The position numbers were made by a program, and so were the translations under genes. Positions 27,301-42,100 of a stretch of DNA of 64,000 nt are shown here, piece after piece (positions within the stretch are counted from its first letter, which is position 1; each line of letters starts with the position of its first letter). Origin of the DNA: Megalonaias nervosa (lineage: Eukaryota > Mollusca > Bivalvia > Unionida > Unionidae); the NCBI GenBank assembly GCA_016617855.1, contig JAECUM010093706.1, positions 31,223 to 95,222 of the forward strand, written 5' to 3'. The notes under the pieces are model-generated. The model saw only the letters and a list, made by a program, of their open reading frames with translations. It did not search any database and was not told the origin of the DNA.

Positions 27301-30300
27301 TTAATAAACATCCTCCTTGTCTCAAATGCAAGCCATCCAAAAAATTTTTGTAAAGCTAAATGAAACAGGCCAATTATTTTGCAGAACAATTTTTTCTTCT
27401 TTCAGTCATAATGACCTTGACCTTGGACCTATTTGATAGGTGTCTTTCTTGTTTCATGTGCAGTCAGCCACAAACTTTGACCATAGTTGATGACAGGATT
27501 TGGGGGGGTGGACACCAGTATCTTTCTTAAAGTCCTTCTGGCATTGACCTATGACCTTCAACCCCTAAATCAATAGGTGTCTTCCTGTTTCAAATGCAAG
27601 TTATCTACAAAGTTTAGTCAAGATATGTGGTACAAAACTTAAGTAGTTTTATGAATCATTTGTCCTCTTGTTCTGTTCCTGTGACCTTGACCTTTGATCA
27701 AAGAATCAAAAATTGGTTATGGCATCTCAAAAACAAGCCATTTACAAAAGACTGGTAAACAAATCAAGTAAGCCATGTACTCACATTTAATAAGTATTTT
27801 GATTCTGCAGTGGTTTACTGTATAGTACAGCCTTGCTTATTTTACAATTCAATTCAATTAAACCTGTTGTTTGATAAGGTTGCTTGCATTCTGCTTGGTC
27901 AGGTCTTTAAAAATGTATTACAACCACATGTAGTTATTGTTAGTATTACATTTCCCATGAAGGAACAAGCTTGGAATATCAAACCAGTAGAAAAAATGGT
28001 GGGGTGGGTGGGTAAGATTTAAAAAAAGGCTACAATAGTTGCTTGCTCTAGTAAATGTGAATCCATACATAGGCAACTTTCAAGGAAACTTTTTATACAT
28101 CTAGGGAGATACAAGATTCATTTGTAAGAAGGGACCACTGCACTCCAAGGGTACATTTGGAATCTGCAGATATTTATATAAATGGGCCAGATGCTAATTC
28201 ATCAAGAAATCTTTACTTCAGAGTGCCAACCATTTCAGGATCACAATCACAGATTTGCCAACCTTGCTGAGACTGCCTCAGTAAGGCAGTTGATTTTTCC
28301 ATTAAGTCTGACCAGTTTTCAGTAAGGTGTAACAAAATATCATAAACTGCTATTGTAAAACTGGAAAACATATTTAAAAGTTTGGTATTCGAAACATGCA
28401 GTGTTTGTAAACATTATATTCAACTGAAAAGTTTGTAAAGTACACGTAGACCTTATTTACTACTAGTACAGTTTCACAAACTTCAGTTCCAAACCCTATG
28501 CAGCTCAATGGCTTGTTGCTTTTTCTCAACCTGACTTAAGTCTTGGATTTTTTTTTCAATTTCACATGCACATGACAACAATCATTATCTCCCTGCACAA
28601 GACATGCTCAAATTGACATGTGATGTCCAATAAACGTAACTGTGTCCCTTCCGGGTTTTATTCACAACAATCTAAATATTCCTTTTTATTCTTCTGTGAT
28701 GATTATTAACACTTTTTAAGAGGCTTAATTTCTGTTTCGTCTTCAACATGCACGCCATGCTAAACGCCATTTTTTTAATTTTATAATCAACAGTCTGATC
28801 GTGCAGATGCTTCTCATGAAAAAATATGTGCAGTTTAATGTGTCTGAGGTACAAGTGTAAAGTTAATTTGGTTCCCTGACCAATTCCACTATTTCTAATA
28901 TGAAACCCAGATCCAAATCAATCACGGATGAAGCAATTATTGGGATTTTTCAGCAATAATCATTTTTCCGTAGCTTTTGCTTCATTTAGTAAGTCCATAT
29001 TTTAAGGGTAATTTTCGTAAGACTTGTGGCTAAATCGTAAGGGTTGGCAGGTCTGACAATCTCAAACATCAAGCAGATCTATATCAGTTGGTTTTATGTT
29101 TTTATCATTTCAATGACTTGAATTAAGCTTAAACTTTGTGAGAGTAGCTTGTTTCGAGTCGGTGAGACCTGAATCTAAACACAAATTCTTCATTTTGGCA
29201 GCATTTTGAACCAGAACATGTATTTACTTATGTTAGGGTCTATTCTACAAACTAAAACTTATAGAGGAAATTATCTATTCCATTTGAAAAATGGTGGGAA
29301 TTTTCTAAATAATCATAGGGATTTAATGAAGGCATAAAAGTTGAAAAATATGAAGCTGAATTTTTGTGCATTTGGTTGATTTTTTGGAGTGATTTTTGTG
29401 ATCATGCATTCTAGAATAGACCCTGTGGAAAACTAACATTTCTTTACAAAATAAGCACTCCAGTGATTTTGACAAGATGAAAATGAAGTTTTTTGTGGGG
29501 GTGGTCAATACTAATTTTACTTATATGGGTATCCTCCAACTTGCAATTTCAACTGGCAGGAATTTCATGTTAAAGCAATTACATTAATTTTTTTAAAATT
29601 TAAGGTTTAAAGTGAAGACTCAAAAATTGTCTAAAACGAAAAATTTAATATTGTAAACACTTTAAATAAGTGATATTAACATTAAATGAATTAATTATTT
29701 TTCACTGATAATTAAAGGCAGTGAAATAAAAACTTTTGATATATGCGATTTCTAGTTATGCAACCATTCTTGGAACACAACAAGTGAGCAAGTCGGGAGT
29801 AAGCTTTATAATACTTACCTGCAACTTTTGCATTGTTTTACTTTTCTGGGAAGTCAAGTCCCAATCCAAGTTAATATTCCCTCTTTCAATTAATAACTGG
29901 AGGCCCCAAATGGAAAAGATCATGATTCCAGCTAGACTCCTTAGTCACAGACAATATACAGCATACCATTCTTGTTTTGATTAAGATCAAGACCACACGA
30001 CATCTGAGCAGGGTTTGGAGGAGGGATAGCAGTAAAAATTTGGTTTACTTCCCCAAAACTGCATCAAAATAGCATTTTTACATTATCTCCTGTAATCTAC
30101 CAGTTCTGATTGAGGCTGATGGCCTCAATAAAAACTTGTAAAACACCTACATACAAATAACTGGATGTGTTGACAACTGTGAGCTGGTAGATGGCTTCTT
30201 ATCACATGTTGTACTGCCACAACAGAACCCAATGAATACATACCTTTGCTCTTGTGCACCAAGAGCTAAGGCAAAATGACGAAAAGGTTGTGTGAGAGGG

Positions 30301-33300
30301 GTCAAATGCAATTCTCCATTCATTCACGAGTGATTCATGTAGGTTGAAGATAAGTACTTGCCCTAACCTCATGAGCTTAATTCTCATGAATGAGTGTCCC
30401 TCTCTGCTAGGGAATAATAAGCCCTTTCTTTTACCTTTACAGGAAGCCATATAAAACATTAAGGCCATAACTGGGCAAAGGTGTCTATTCTGATCATCCC
30501 CTGCACAGATACAATTGAGACTGTGGATCTCAACTGGAACTACAGCTACAGAAGCTTGATGATTCTTTGGCAAAGATAAACCAAATAATAGTTCCCAACT
30601 GGTCAAACAGGTCATTTCACCATTACTGCAAGGCCATGGTATTATGACTCTAGTCTTAAACTAAGTACCATATTAATGGTATGTTTTCAGACACAGTTTG
30701 TTTTTAGACACTGCTTTTTGGGGGCAAATATAATATTTAAATGCCTTGTAATTTTCGGACATTGCTAGACTATAATTTTTTCCAAAATTTATGTTTTCGG
30801 ACACAATCTAAGAAGATCTGCTGCATTGTTTTAAATTAAAATTCACAGCATGTTTACCGTTAATTTAACTGATACAAAGTTTGCTTCATTTGGTTGCCAA
30901 TTATTTAATGTGATTATGAACTTCCATGAACTAATATAATTTAAAATTCTTAATCGTATGTATGTATTTATGTATGTATGTATGGCTAACAAATATGTGA
31001 TTGGTTGTCAGTGTAGACATCGTTACACACGAAACCACTTCAAGCAGGTGTAACAGTTATGGCTTTGATTAGAAACCATGACCCCTGCTTTATATCACTA
31101 AACAATACATCAGAGAGTCGGTATGGATTAGTAAATTCATTGGCATCGTGCAACAAAATAAACCCCCATCCCTCAGGCATTATGTACCATGGTTTAAAGA
31201 CAGTTATTGTTCTACAGGTAATAAACTTCTTTGTAGACAATAAATATTGATTGTGGGTGCTACATGTTCAGTACATCGTGTGCTCTTTTAAATGAAATCC
31301 AGATGGATGCCTTTTATTTCCGAACACACCTGTCAAAGAAATCCCACAAATCATATTATTAACAATTATCACCTAGACACCTTGAAATCTCCAACATGCA
31401 TCAAAACAATCTTTGAGCAGTCAACTGTTCGAGTTGGCAAGCTCTGCTCATGTTGAAGCTACCCTCGGCTAGGTGGGAGAAAAAAAAGAAGAGAGAACCA
31501 CAACAAATAGATCACCTTTATTTTAACAAATACCAACAGATTAACTTGCTTGTTATTTTTACCCATCCTAGGCGTGCGTACAACACTCACCCCATTTGGA
31601 GCCTCTCACCCTTGGTGCTCTAAGATTAGCCATCATACATGTATCGGTATTTCTACTCTCGATACTAAAATGTTTCTGTCATAAACATCCTCAGAATTAT
31701 AATTCCAAAATCTTTTTATTTTGTTTGTATTTATATCTTAATTACACAGAAATAAAGCTTGCGTGCGTTTGTAAGGTAGATTTTATTGATCACCAATTAG
31801 TAGAGGGTTAAACTGTGGATTGCAAGATTATTAATATGGCAGTTCTTTTGGAAAATATGCACACAATCATGGCTCTAATACATGTATGGCTGCATTTTCT
31901 GGTGGATGGACATGTATCAAATAGACAAAAATAGGCAAGTAATGCCTGTTTTTCATTCATTATCCTTTCCGTGGTGTTAGACAAAATACTTGTTTTACTT
32001 CATGGCAGAACGTTGTTATGTGAGCTAACGGTAACTTTGTTACAGACGTGGGGGGGGGCGGCACAAATTTATCTTCCCTTGTTTGTTTTCGGACACCTAA
32101 TTAAAGAATTTAATAAGTATTTGGATGACAAAAAAAGTAATTATTTGTTGCCGTCCGAAAACATATCATAAATACAGTAACAGAAAATAGCAAACTTCAA
32201 CAAGTTTTGTAAAATTCAACAAATAACTTATTTTCCTACAATACAAAAAGTGAAAATTTAAAAAGAACTCACATTACTGCAAATTAAATCCCAAATAGTC
32301 CAGAAAGTTATATCACCAGTCCTAATGAATGAAGTTCTGATTAAATTCCAGGTGTTAGAAATAAGATACAGCACTAAAGGTGTTGATGTGCCTGTAGCCT
32401 TGAATGTACTAATGTACCCGTGGCCTGAAGTGTGATGATGTGCTAACAGTCTTCCATTTAATCACAATATAATCCATGATGTCCTGTCTGAATTCGCTAA
32501 AATTCCAAATTAATATTTGTCCAAGAATTTTCATTGAGCACTTTGTAATTCCAGAGAATAATAATTTAAATAAATAATTCCACCCAAATCAAAATCTGAA
32601 CACAACAATCCAAATAATTCTGCTTCTAATGTTATTGTAAGAATGAATAATTTTTCAAGTAAGCAAGATTATATTAAAAAAACTAAGACACAAAAGTAGA
32701 GCCAGGAGGATGGTATAAGTACATTTTCACAATATTCTAGTTTGTAAACAACTACAATCTATTACTAAAATTATAATGAAGAACATGGGAAACATCAGGT
32801 ATAACAGGTTCTTCATGGGGGAATTCCAATATTCTAGACTCAGACCCAAATAAACATATTTACCACTATTGATAATGATCCTAATATTAAAACCACACTT
32901 ATAGAGAAATACCAACAACCTATCATTTGTTTACAAAATCAAAACAACATCAACATCCCTAGTCAAGTACACAGTGAACTTGATTTTGGACAAGGCCAAG
33001 TCCAAAATACAATTTTATATAACCTATAATCATGGGGAAAAAAACCTAACAAACACAAATTAAATTTACATACTGAGAGCAGGAATGGCGGAAGGAGCTA
33101 CCATGGAGATCCTGACCTGCCAGATGTACCAATGATCCCCCTTTAGCTTGAAAGTGTTCACCCAGGCTCTCAGATCTGGCACTCACACACAGGTAATTTG
33201 CTGCTCAATCTCATAGTGAACAAATCTACCAATTCCCCCCATCCCACCCAAGTTAAAAATGTGCTTCTATGACTGCATGATGCAGGGGTCATTCCTCGAG

Positions 33301-36300
33301 GATCACAATGCCATTTCTGGACAGGCTCTATGCCAGGATATTCCTATTGCCCGGAATGGCAGAATATGCGAGGGATCTCTGCAAGACTGCCCACTGAAGA
33401 ATCTTCCAGTCTTACATGCAATAACAAAGAGCATGTGTACCACCTTGATGCTAAGCTACTACTGACGTGTTCTCGAAGGCAACCATAATGCTATGACACT
33501 TTGTGTGGTTGATGTTCCCCTGGATGGCTAGAAACACTGCCCACAATTCTAAGTTGTTTATATAAAGAGTTGCCTCTTCCCTGAAGGACTAACCCTTATA
33601 GCTCCAGCTGCACAACCCAATCCTGAATTTGATGCATATCTGCACAGAAGGACTGTGAATCAGGATTCCAGTAGAAAACTGGTACCAATCTCACCAGCCA
33701 TTCTGATGGTGGCAACAAATGGACCCTAGTTTGCTATGAGCAAGAGCTTTAAAGGGCACAATGAAAAACTTTCCTCCTGGTCACGAATGCCTTGCATAGC
33801 AAAAGACGGGTGGGAGGGTGTTCTGAACTGGGCCTGCTTGCGAGTCTGTGTAGGCTGGACCTGCTCTACAAATTTAGGAGGAGGTCCCATAGATTAATCA
33901 AGATGACTGCACTTCTAGGCACATTTGATAGGGCTGGAGTCCCTGCGAGGGACCAGTGTTTCAACAGGTACTTTTTCTGTTGCCCATTAAGACCTTGGAC
34001 ATCTCTAAAGTTGCATCTCTGCAGCGGCGAAGAAGCTCTGCAGGCATCATCATCGACATCAAGACTGCCTGTTTGGATTTCTTAGCCATGGCCTCCAGCA
34101 AGTGGAAACAATGATTCCTCCTTGAAGAAACTGAAGAAAACAGCCGAAAAGAGATTGGCATGAGATGCTATAATCACTATAGTGAAGGTCTTATGCTGTA
34201 AGTCCATGAAGATTCTGACCAGGATAGGAGGCCAGTCACAGCCCACATTTGGGATGCACCAGATGCAAAAGGGTGGAGATTGAGGGTCTTTTCTTGTGGG
34301 GTTGCAAACAATTTATCAGCACATTATAGTCTATACATTGCAGCCAGGATATTTGGTGGAGGAATATGCACTCATTCTCATTCAGTGGGAACTGCTAATC
34401 CCATCAGAAAGGCATACTAACTCTCAGGTCTTTTCACTACTTTGGGAGGAGCCAAGGATCTATCCTTCACCAGCACTAACAAACAAGCAGATAAAACCAG
34501 GCTGCCTGCTCATGCCTGCCATTAAAGATGCCAACAGGTACCCAGGTACCTGCACATTAATAACCCAGGTAATAAAATGAACAACTGGGTATCCGTTTAA
34601 AAAAAAACATTATTCCAAGTTCACATCGAAACACAGAATAACGATTACAGTCTGAGGCTTGTGTCATGTACACATTTATTCATCATCACAGGGGCATGTT
34701 TACAATTTTCTTTTCATACAAGTACTATATAATAATACAAGGGGGGACACTTCTCTCCTTTCTCGCGCAACCTATTTAAGAAACAATGCTGATATTTAAA
34801 GCTAGACCGTCCTAACTTTGTGCCTGTCCATGGTTCCTGCACGATTTATCTCGTGACTTCAACATGCTGGTTTCGAGATCCTGATGACATTAACTAGGTC
34901 AATACCTTTTGTTGACAGCGACAGTAAGTACTCATGAAGAAATATCAGCGAAATAAAATTTAAATACATGCTACAATTAAAATAAAAGAAAGCACAATAT
35001 AAATGTCCAGTTTAACTAATGCCATTTCTGCCTCAAGTCTGTGGCCCTGGAGCGAGTATTAGCTGTTCAAGTCAGGGCCACTGTTCACGTTTCTTTACTG
35101 GACTCTATTTTTTTTAGTGGGAAACCCATGACAGATATTTCTGTCATGGCAAAGACAACACAAAAACTTGGTTATTGTAACATGCACTTCTTGTACCATG
35201 TTAGGAAAAAATGAACGAAACTATACAGAATGAAATTTTCACTCAAATATTTAAATATAAGAGAAACGTTTGTTATTTAATAACATAAAAAAAATCTAAT
35301 AAAAATTGACCACGTGAGTAAATATGGTAATTTTTGCATTAATTTTACACAAAACAGTTCCAAGAAAACAGACGGGATTCTTGAATGTGAAACATCTTGT
35401 CATAGATTCATTCTATTTTGATACTACATACTTAGCGGACCAGTCTAAATTGAACTAAATGGCACCAGATATCATAATAAAAATGGGCTGTATCGATGTG
35501 ACTGTTAGATGTTATATTACTGAAAAATGTCAGAGGAGAGGGATTTTGTTAAAACTTAAAAATATGTTGTATCGGACCGTCATTAAGGGATGAACCATGG
35601 CAGGTCAAGGACACTAAAACAGTCATCTTTTGTGGATTTTACGACTATCTGCGAAAGTTACTGTAGACATGTAGACAAGTTAAAGTGAGTGTTATGCATA
35701 AAAAATTTATCTATTTTTTGTGTGTCTATACTCTTGTATTTACTAATCCACATGGATTTAGCCGATTTCTGACACAAATGTTTGCCAGTAGCTTCTTGTG
35801 GGTCGGTGGTTCTTTCCGCGGATTTCCCGGTTTCTTCCTCCACCATTAATACTGACCGCCATGTATAGCCTATCGTGTGCTGAAAAATGGCATTAAGCCC
35901 CACAACAACAACAACAACAACAAAAATTTTAACTGCAGATCCAGGTAAGTAGCAAAAATAAATGTATGTTAAATAAAAAAAATATGTATGTTTTCATGGA
36001 GTTTTCTGTAATTATGGATTGTAATATATAGATTGCTCTTTTTATGCTCAGATTACACTTTTTGCCACTTATATTAGTAATACAATTACGCTTATACCTC
36101 TCTTGGGGGGCTTCATATGTGTGAATGCAATTGCAGCAGGCACTGTATTACTGTCAAAATACACATAACATACTGTGAAAAGAAAACTTTTTGATATCTT
36201 TGGGGCTCCAATTAAGGAAATCTACAGTGCTATCCTTTGTTTCTATTTACAATTTCAGCACGGATAATTTTTTTAAGGGGCCCTAATTGATTTTAATGTG

Positions 36301-39071
36301 CAAATGTTACAAGAGAGTTGTCCAAATTGATCTCTGTACCATAAAGAAAAACTATTTTTCTACTAACAATATTTTCATGCAAAATTACTTCCAATATTGT
36401 AAGAATTATCATACAATTACCTTGAACAGCAGACGTATGTCTGATTTTGTCACATAGATTGCAAGAAACAAGAAAGATATATACAACAGGGTGAGATTTT
36501 CCACTTACCTGGAAGTTAAGACTATAGAAAATTTTGCACTCCAGCAAGATGGAGCTGAAAATCACCTTAAGAGCAGAAGGCTCATTGGCATGAGTCTTGG
36601 CTAACTCCATTGTGGCCTGTAAAAACAAAATAAAGTCCAGTTTAAATTATCTGATACTAATTTTACAATGAAGATTAAGCAAAGAAACCTTACAATACTG
36701 AACTATGACCTTAACCTGAAAGATAGAATCTCTTATGTCGGGTGTAAAATATTTTATAGTGGTGATATATAGGAATATCAAGTTTCACCCATTCATTTTA
36801 AACAGCTCTTAAGCTATAATGCAAAATAAATCTGTGATTGTAATGAAATACTGACATGTAACTTTGACCTCTAAAGACCCCTAATATGGTACCTTAAGAC
36901 TTTATAATCATTCAGTGTAATCATACTAAATGGAATCCCTTAATCTCAAACAGCTCTACTGTCAGAAAGCAGAAAGGGCAATTGAAAATTAAAACCATAA
37001 AACTGACCTTTACCTTGAAGATATAATCACTACAGCCAAAAAAAAGTGTTTATGGTCAGCTATCCCGGTTTTTTGTTGCTGACACTAGCACAACCACCCC
37101 ACCCCCACCCCCGGGTAAAAAAGAAAACCTACCTAGCTATCCTAATTTAAAAAACAGTGCAATAGGAAACATATTTTTGGGGCCTAATTTGTTACATGAC
37201 ACATCTTCAAAAGTAATGTATAAAACATACCGACTTTCATCCAATAAACTTTGACAGAGAGGAGACAGTGTGACAGATGGAGGCATGAATATATGAATGG
37301 AAATGAAAGTATTAAGTCCATTTCTTTCTGCAACAAGAAAATAGAAAATAGCCATAAAACTACTCTGTATATTGTCACGTATATTTTTGTGTGTTAATTT
37401 TTAAGATTATAGATTGTTAGGGTCAATTTTAAACACATCACACAACTTCAAGAAAGTGGGTTGTACCTTTAATTGGAGTAAACATATTTTGGTGGCCTTT
37501 TGACCTTGGAAGGTGTATATAGAAACCGAGTTGATGAATTTGATGGGATCTGAATTCAGTTCATGGGTTTCCCCCATGGAAAACTAGATGACCTAATTCC
37601 TGACGGTTAAAAAACCTGACCTTGTTCATATGATAGAATGATCTTGATATGATTATTTGAACCTCAGTCTGATTCTAAAATTACATCTTAGTTTTTTAAA
37701 CAAGGGCAGTTTACCTGTGAATTAGGTATTAATATCTCAAAATCCATCTTTGTGGAGTCATTTGGTTGTGTTCAATTATTCAGTTGAGAGCATTTATTTA
37801 TGTCCGTTATTCACTGGAATTACAAGGTGCTCATAAACTTCAGGAGTAAGTAACTACTTTTTTAGTTTACTATGAACTCATTTAAAGAACTTTTGGATTA
37901 TATCACTGTGATACATAAACACTGTTTGCACATCAAATTATTACAGACTATTGGCACAATATATTGGACTTCATTTAGAAAAAACCACTGTAACTTACTT
38001 GGAATGATACTTTTGGACTTGTGATAGAACTTTTAGGATTATTTGAGAATTTGTTCACCATACTGTAGGTTATTTTTAATTTTTCACTTTGTATCTAGGG
38101 CAAAAAATTATCTGTTGAATGTTACAAACTTGCTGGGTTTTTCACTCGTTTCTGTTACACAGTTTAAGGACTTAAGAGTTGTAACAATATTTACATTAAA
38201 TTCATTTAATTAAACATATTGATATCATGTTCCAAACATATGTTCTGTATTTCTATCTTGAATACCAAAATTTCAGTATCCAACATCCCATTAGGAATCT
38301 TTACCATACACACAATGCTGATAAAAAGCTAATAAACTTTTGCTTGTTTCAAGCCTTCTGAGAAATCCTTCAACACCATGTACATTTCAATGACCTGACA
38401 AAACTGTAGTGGGTATAGAGGGTATGTTTTTGTCTTCAAGTCCTCTACCCCTGGCTATTCTTCAATGCAATTAAGTGAGCTTCTAAATCTCATTATGTTA
38501 CAAATTCTATTTAAAGAGTAAATTTTAGAAATTTAGAATTGCAGGACTAGATGTCTGTAATAAATACAAAACCCATGTTGTTGTTTTATCTAAGACATGG
38601 GGAAGAACTTGTTTGATATAAGCCTCTCATGTATACATCTGTAAACATCATCTGTTTGTGTCTGTCATGTAAACATGTAGAACACCAGTATTCCTTTTAA
38701 ACAGAAAAAAAAGTTTGGAAAACAAGTGGCTCATAAAAAGAAGCAATATAAAGTTTTATTTCACACAAGCAGAAAATTGTGGAAAATGGTAAAATTTACA
38801 ACAAACATGTTTCACCTTTGTACATTCACATACTGTCAGAATGTGCATTGCATAATAACAGTGGCCTTGCATCAATCAATGTCCAATCATATTAAATCTA
38901 TCAGCTGTTCACAAATGAACATGTTCATTATGGCTTTGTACTAATGCACAGCAAGAAATGAGTAGCAAGTTTGACTGTAACAGCAAACTCTTCAACCACT
39001 ACAACTTAAATGGTTTTATTGCAAAGTCCAAGTAAAATAATGTAGCCTACTTTCAAGGACAATGTTAACTG

Positions 39072-39130
<59 letters not shown>

Positions 39131-42100
39131 ATTGATATGCACTGATATTTGCATTAAACAACAATGTTAACTGGCCATGTACACACTGACATAATCATTA
39201 AAGTACAGTGTTAACTGGCCAGTGTACAAATGAGTAATATGTACTGATATAATCATTACAGTACAATGTTAACTGGCCATGTACATCCTGACAATCATTA
39301 AAGAACAATGTTAACTGGCCATGTACATCCTGACAATCATTAAAGAACAATGTTAACTGGCCATGTACATACTGACATAATCATTAAAGTACAACGTTAA
39401 CTGGCCACTGTACAAATGAGTGATATGCACTGACATAGTCATTAAAGTACAACGTTAACTGGCCACTGTACAAATGAGTGATATGCACTGACATAATCAT
39501 TAAAGAACAATGTTAACTGGCCATGTACATACTGACATAATCATTAAAGAACAATGTTAACTGGCCAGTGTACAAATGAGTGATATGTACTGATATCTTC
39601 ATTAAAGTACAATGTTAATTGGCCAGTGTACAAATGAGTGATATGTAGTTACATAATCATTAAAGAACAATGTTAACTGGCCAGTGTACAAATGAGTGAT
39701 ATGTACTGATATCTTCTTTAAAGTACAATGTTAATTGGCCAGTGTACAAATGAGTGATATGTAGTTACATAATCATTAATGAACAATGTTAACTGGCCAA
39801 TGTACAAATGAGTGATATGTACTTATACAATTATCAAAGTACAATGTTAACTGGCCAATGTACAAATGAGTGATATGTACTGACATCTGCATTACTGGTT
39901 AGATTTTCAGAAAATAAAGGACTGTGCAGTTTTAAGCATACTAATAATTCCATATCCAAAAGATCAAATGTATTAATATACTGGAGTTAAATTTTCCAAG
40001 TAAAATGATGGCTGGGGGATTGACAATAACTGACATTCCCGTTTTAGAGCTCTGTGACAAAACATATTTAATTCCCTGACTACTGAGATATTGTGCCACA
40101 ATTCACTCACACTGGCTATGGTGTGTTGGGCAGTTAACCACTTGATCAAAATCTATGGACCTTATGGATATTACAGGCACAAAAGTGCCTTATGGACAAC
40201 ACTTAGAAAAGGGCAGGCAAAACAAGGCTTTATGGATATCACAGGCACGCAAAAAATTAAAATCTCATTCACTTGCACGTACATTAACATGCTTTCATGA
40301 CAGCATCTAAATAGAGTACTGTGTGAAACTGTGATCTGTATGATAAGAAAAATAAATTTTGTGATCTTTTAACCATAACATTTAAAATACATGCCTGCAG
40401 GATCAAACTGGACATCATACCAGTAAGTTACTCCTGGAACAACATCACAGGTAAGGAAGAAAATATAATTTAAATTTGTATTTCCACTCAAATTTCAAAG
40501 TACAGAATAAATCCCAAATATTACTTACACAAAAGAGTTCTGTAAATGGAGCAGCAAAATTATCTAGAACAAATTTAATTTCAGCCCAAAGTTCTTGAGA
40601 TTTGAATTCATGTCGATATCTGAAACAAACGATCAATCTTATAGTGATAGTCTGTAAGAAAAATGTTACCTCATGCTTCATGTATCTTACATGGCTAGAA
40701 CTGCTGGGATATTACAAAACGTAAACTATTGCTTGAAACCATTACACCTATCTGCCTGTTCATTTTTCCACTTTTTTCAAACATTTTTTCCTACCACTAA
40801 AGTGCTAGATAATAAATATTTGTTATCATCTACTTATCCCCATTAAATAGACTAACAAACATTATCCCTTCTTGTGTACATGAAGATTCCTGGCAAACCA
40901 ACTGATGGATGCAGGGGACACAGACAAAAGGGCAAGACCAATCCAGTAGAAACAATTATTCATCTTTATTTAAAGCAGGTTAATGAAACAAATAAGGTAC
41001 TAATAAAAAGTGTAATTTATTTTTTCAAACCATTTTGTAAAAAATTAATTTACGGACTTCTCTTTTTGGATGCAAGTATAAGCCAACAAGGACCAACTAA
41101 TATGATGCTCTGGAGTTATGTCACACTTTTCTTCAGAAATTACTTCAAAAAGTGACAAGTTGTTTCGTTAGATAATGCTAATAGTAGTAGCTAGTACTGA
41201 TAGTATACAAAGATAATCTGTTTTAACTACATCACTTACCTGTTGAGAAAAAAAATCGAAATTGTATATGGATCCAAAGAATGTGTCACCCTTTTATCAA
41301 AAGAAAAATACTTGAAAACACTCAAGCCAACAACACAAAAGAGATGCACAACACCTCCATAGTAGATAATACTAAAACTTGTACCATCACATACTGATCA
41401 ACATCTAGGAAGTTTCACTCCAAAATAACTTGTATACTGTATTTAGCTGATGCTAATTATGCTCACCCCATTTCTAAAAACTGTTGACAAGTATCTCCTG
41501 ATGATATCATTGTCTGATAATAATCCCCCTTTTTGACAAATTTATTAAGCTGGCCCCTGGTCATATATTGAAAGAAATACTGTAAAACATGCCCAAGTGG
41601 GCCTGAGATTGCTCACCTGATCTGACAAGTGATTTGGTAAGCTTGGTCTACTGTTGCCGTTACCATGCATTGCTATGTACAGTTAACAGTATTATTAGGC
41701 AATCGCACTCAATCTGCAGCACACATGCCAATGCCTAATAACTAAATGCAAGGGTAGCTGGCAAGAAATCTGGGTCATATGGCTGTTTTATAAGGAAGTT
41801 TCTTCCAATGCTGCTGACTGTATATTACAAAAACAACTGTTTCAAGGTTTCTCCTGTTTTGTTATCCATATCACATCAGCATCATTTATCCAGTATTGAA
41901 AGGCTTCAATGCCAAAATGCATTTTGCCAGTGCTGGCCAAATTCTGATGTGTAGTTTTTGAGATCAAGTTGTTTAAATGTCTTCAGTTTTAGTAACAGCA
42001 GCAGAATGGCACCATTTCAAGCTAGGTCAGTTTCTGTCAAATTTGATCAAAGTTTGTTCAGCAGCTTTTATGAAGTTGTCCAGAGTTTTTCTTTATAGAA

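Noticed and set aside
33792..34085. Plus ORF of 97 codons
   Set aside because: Antisense to the DIRS-like relic D and without recognisable content.
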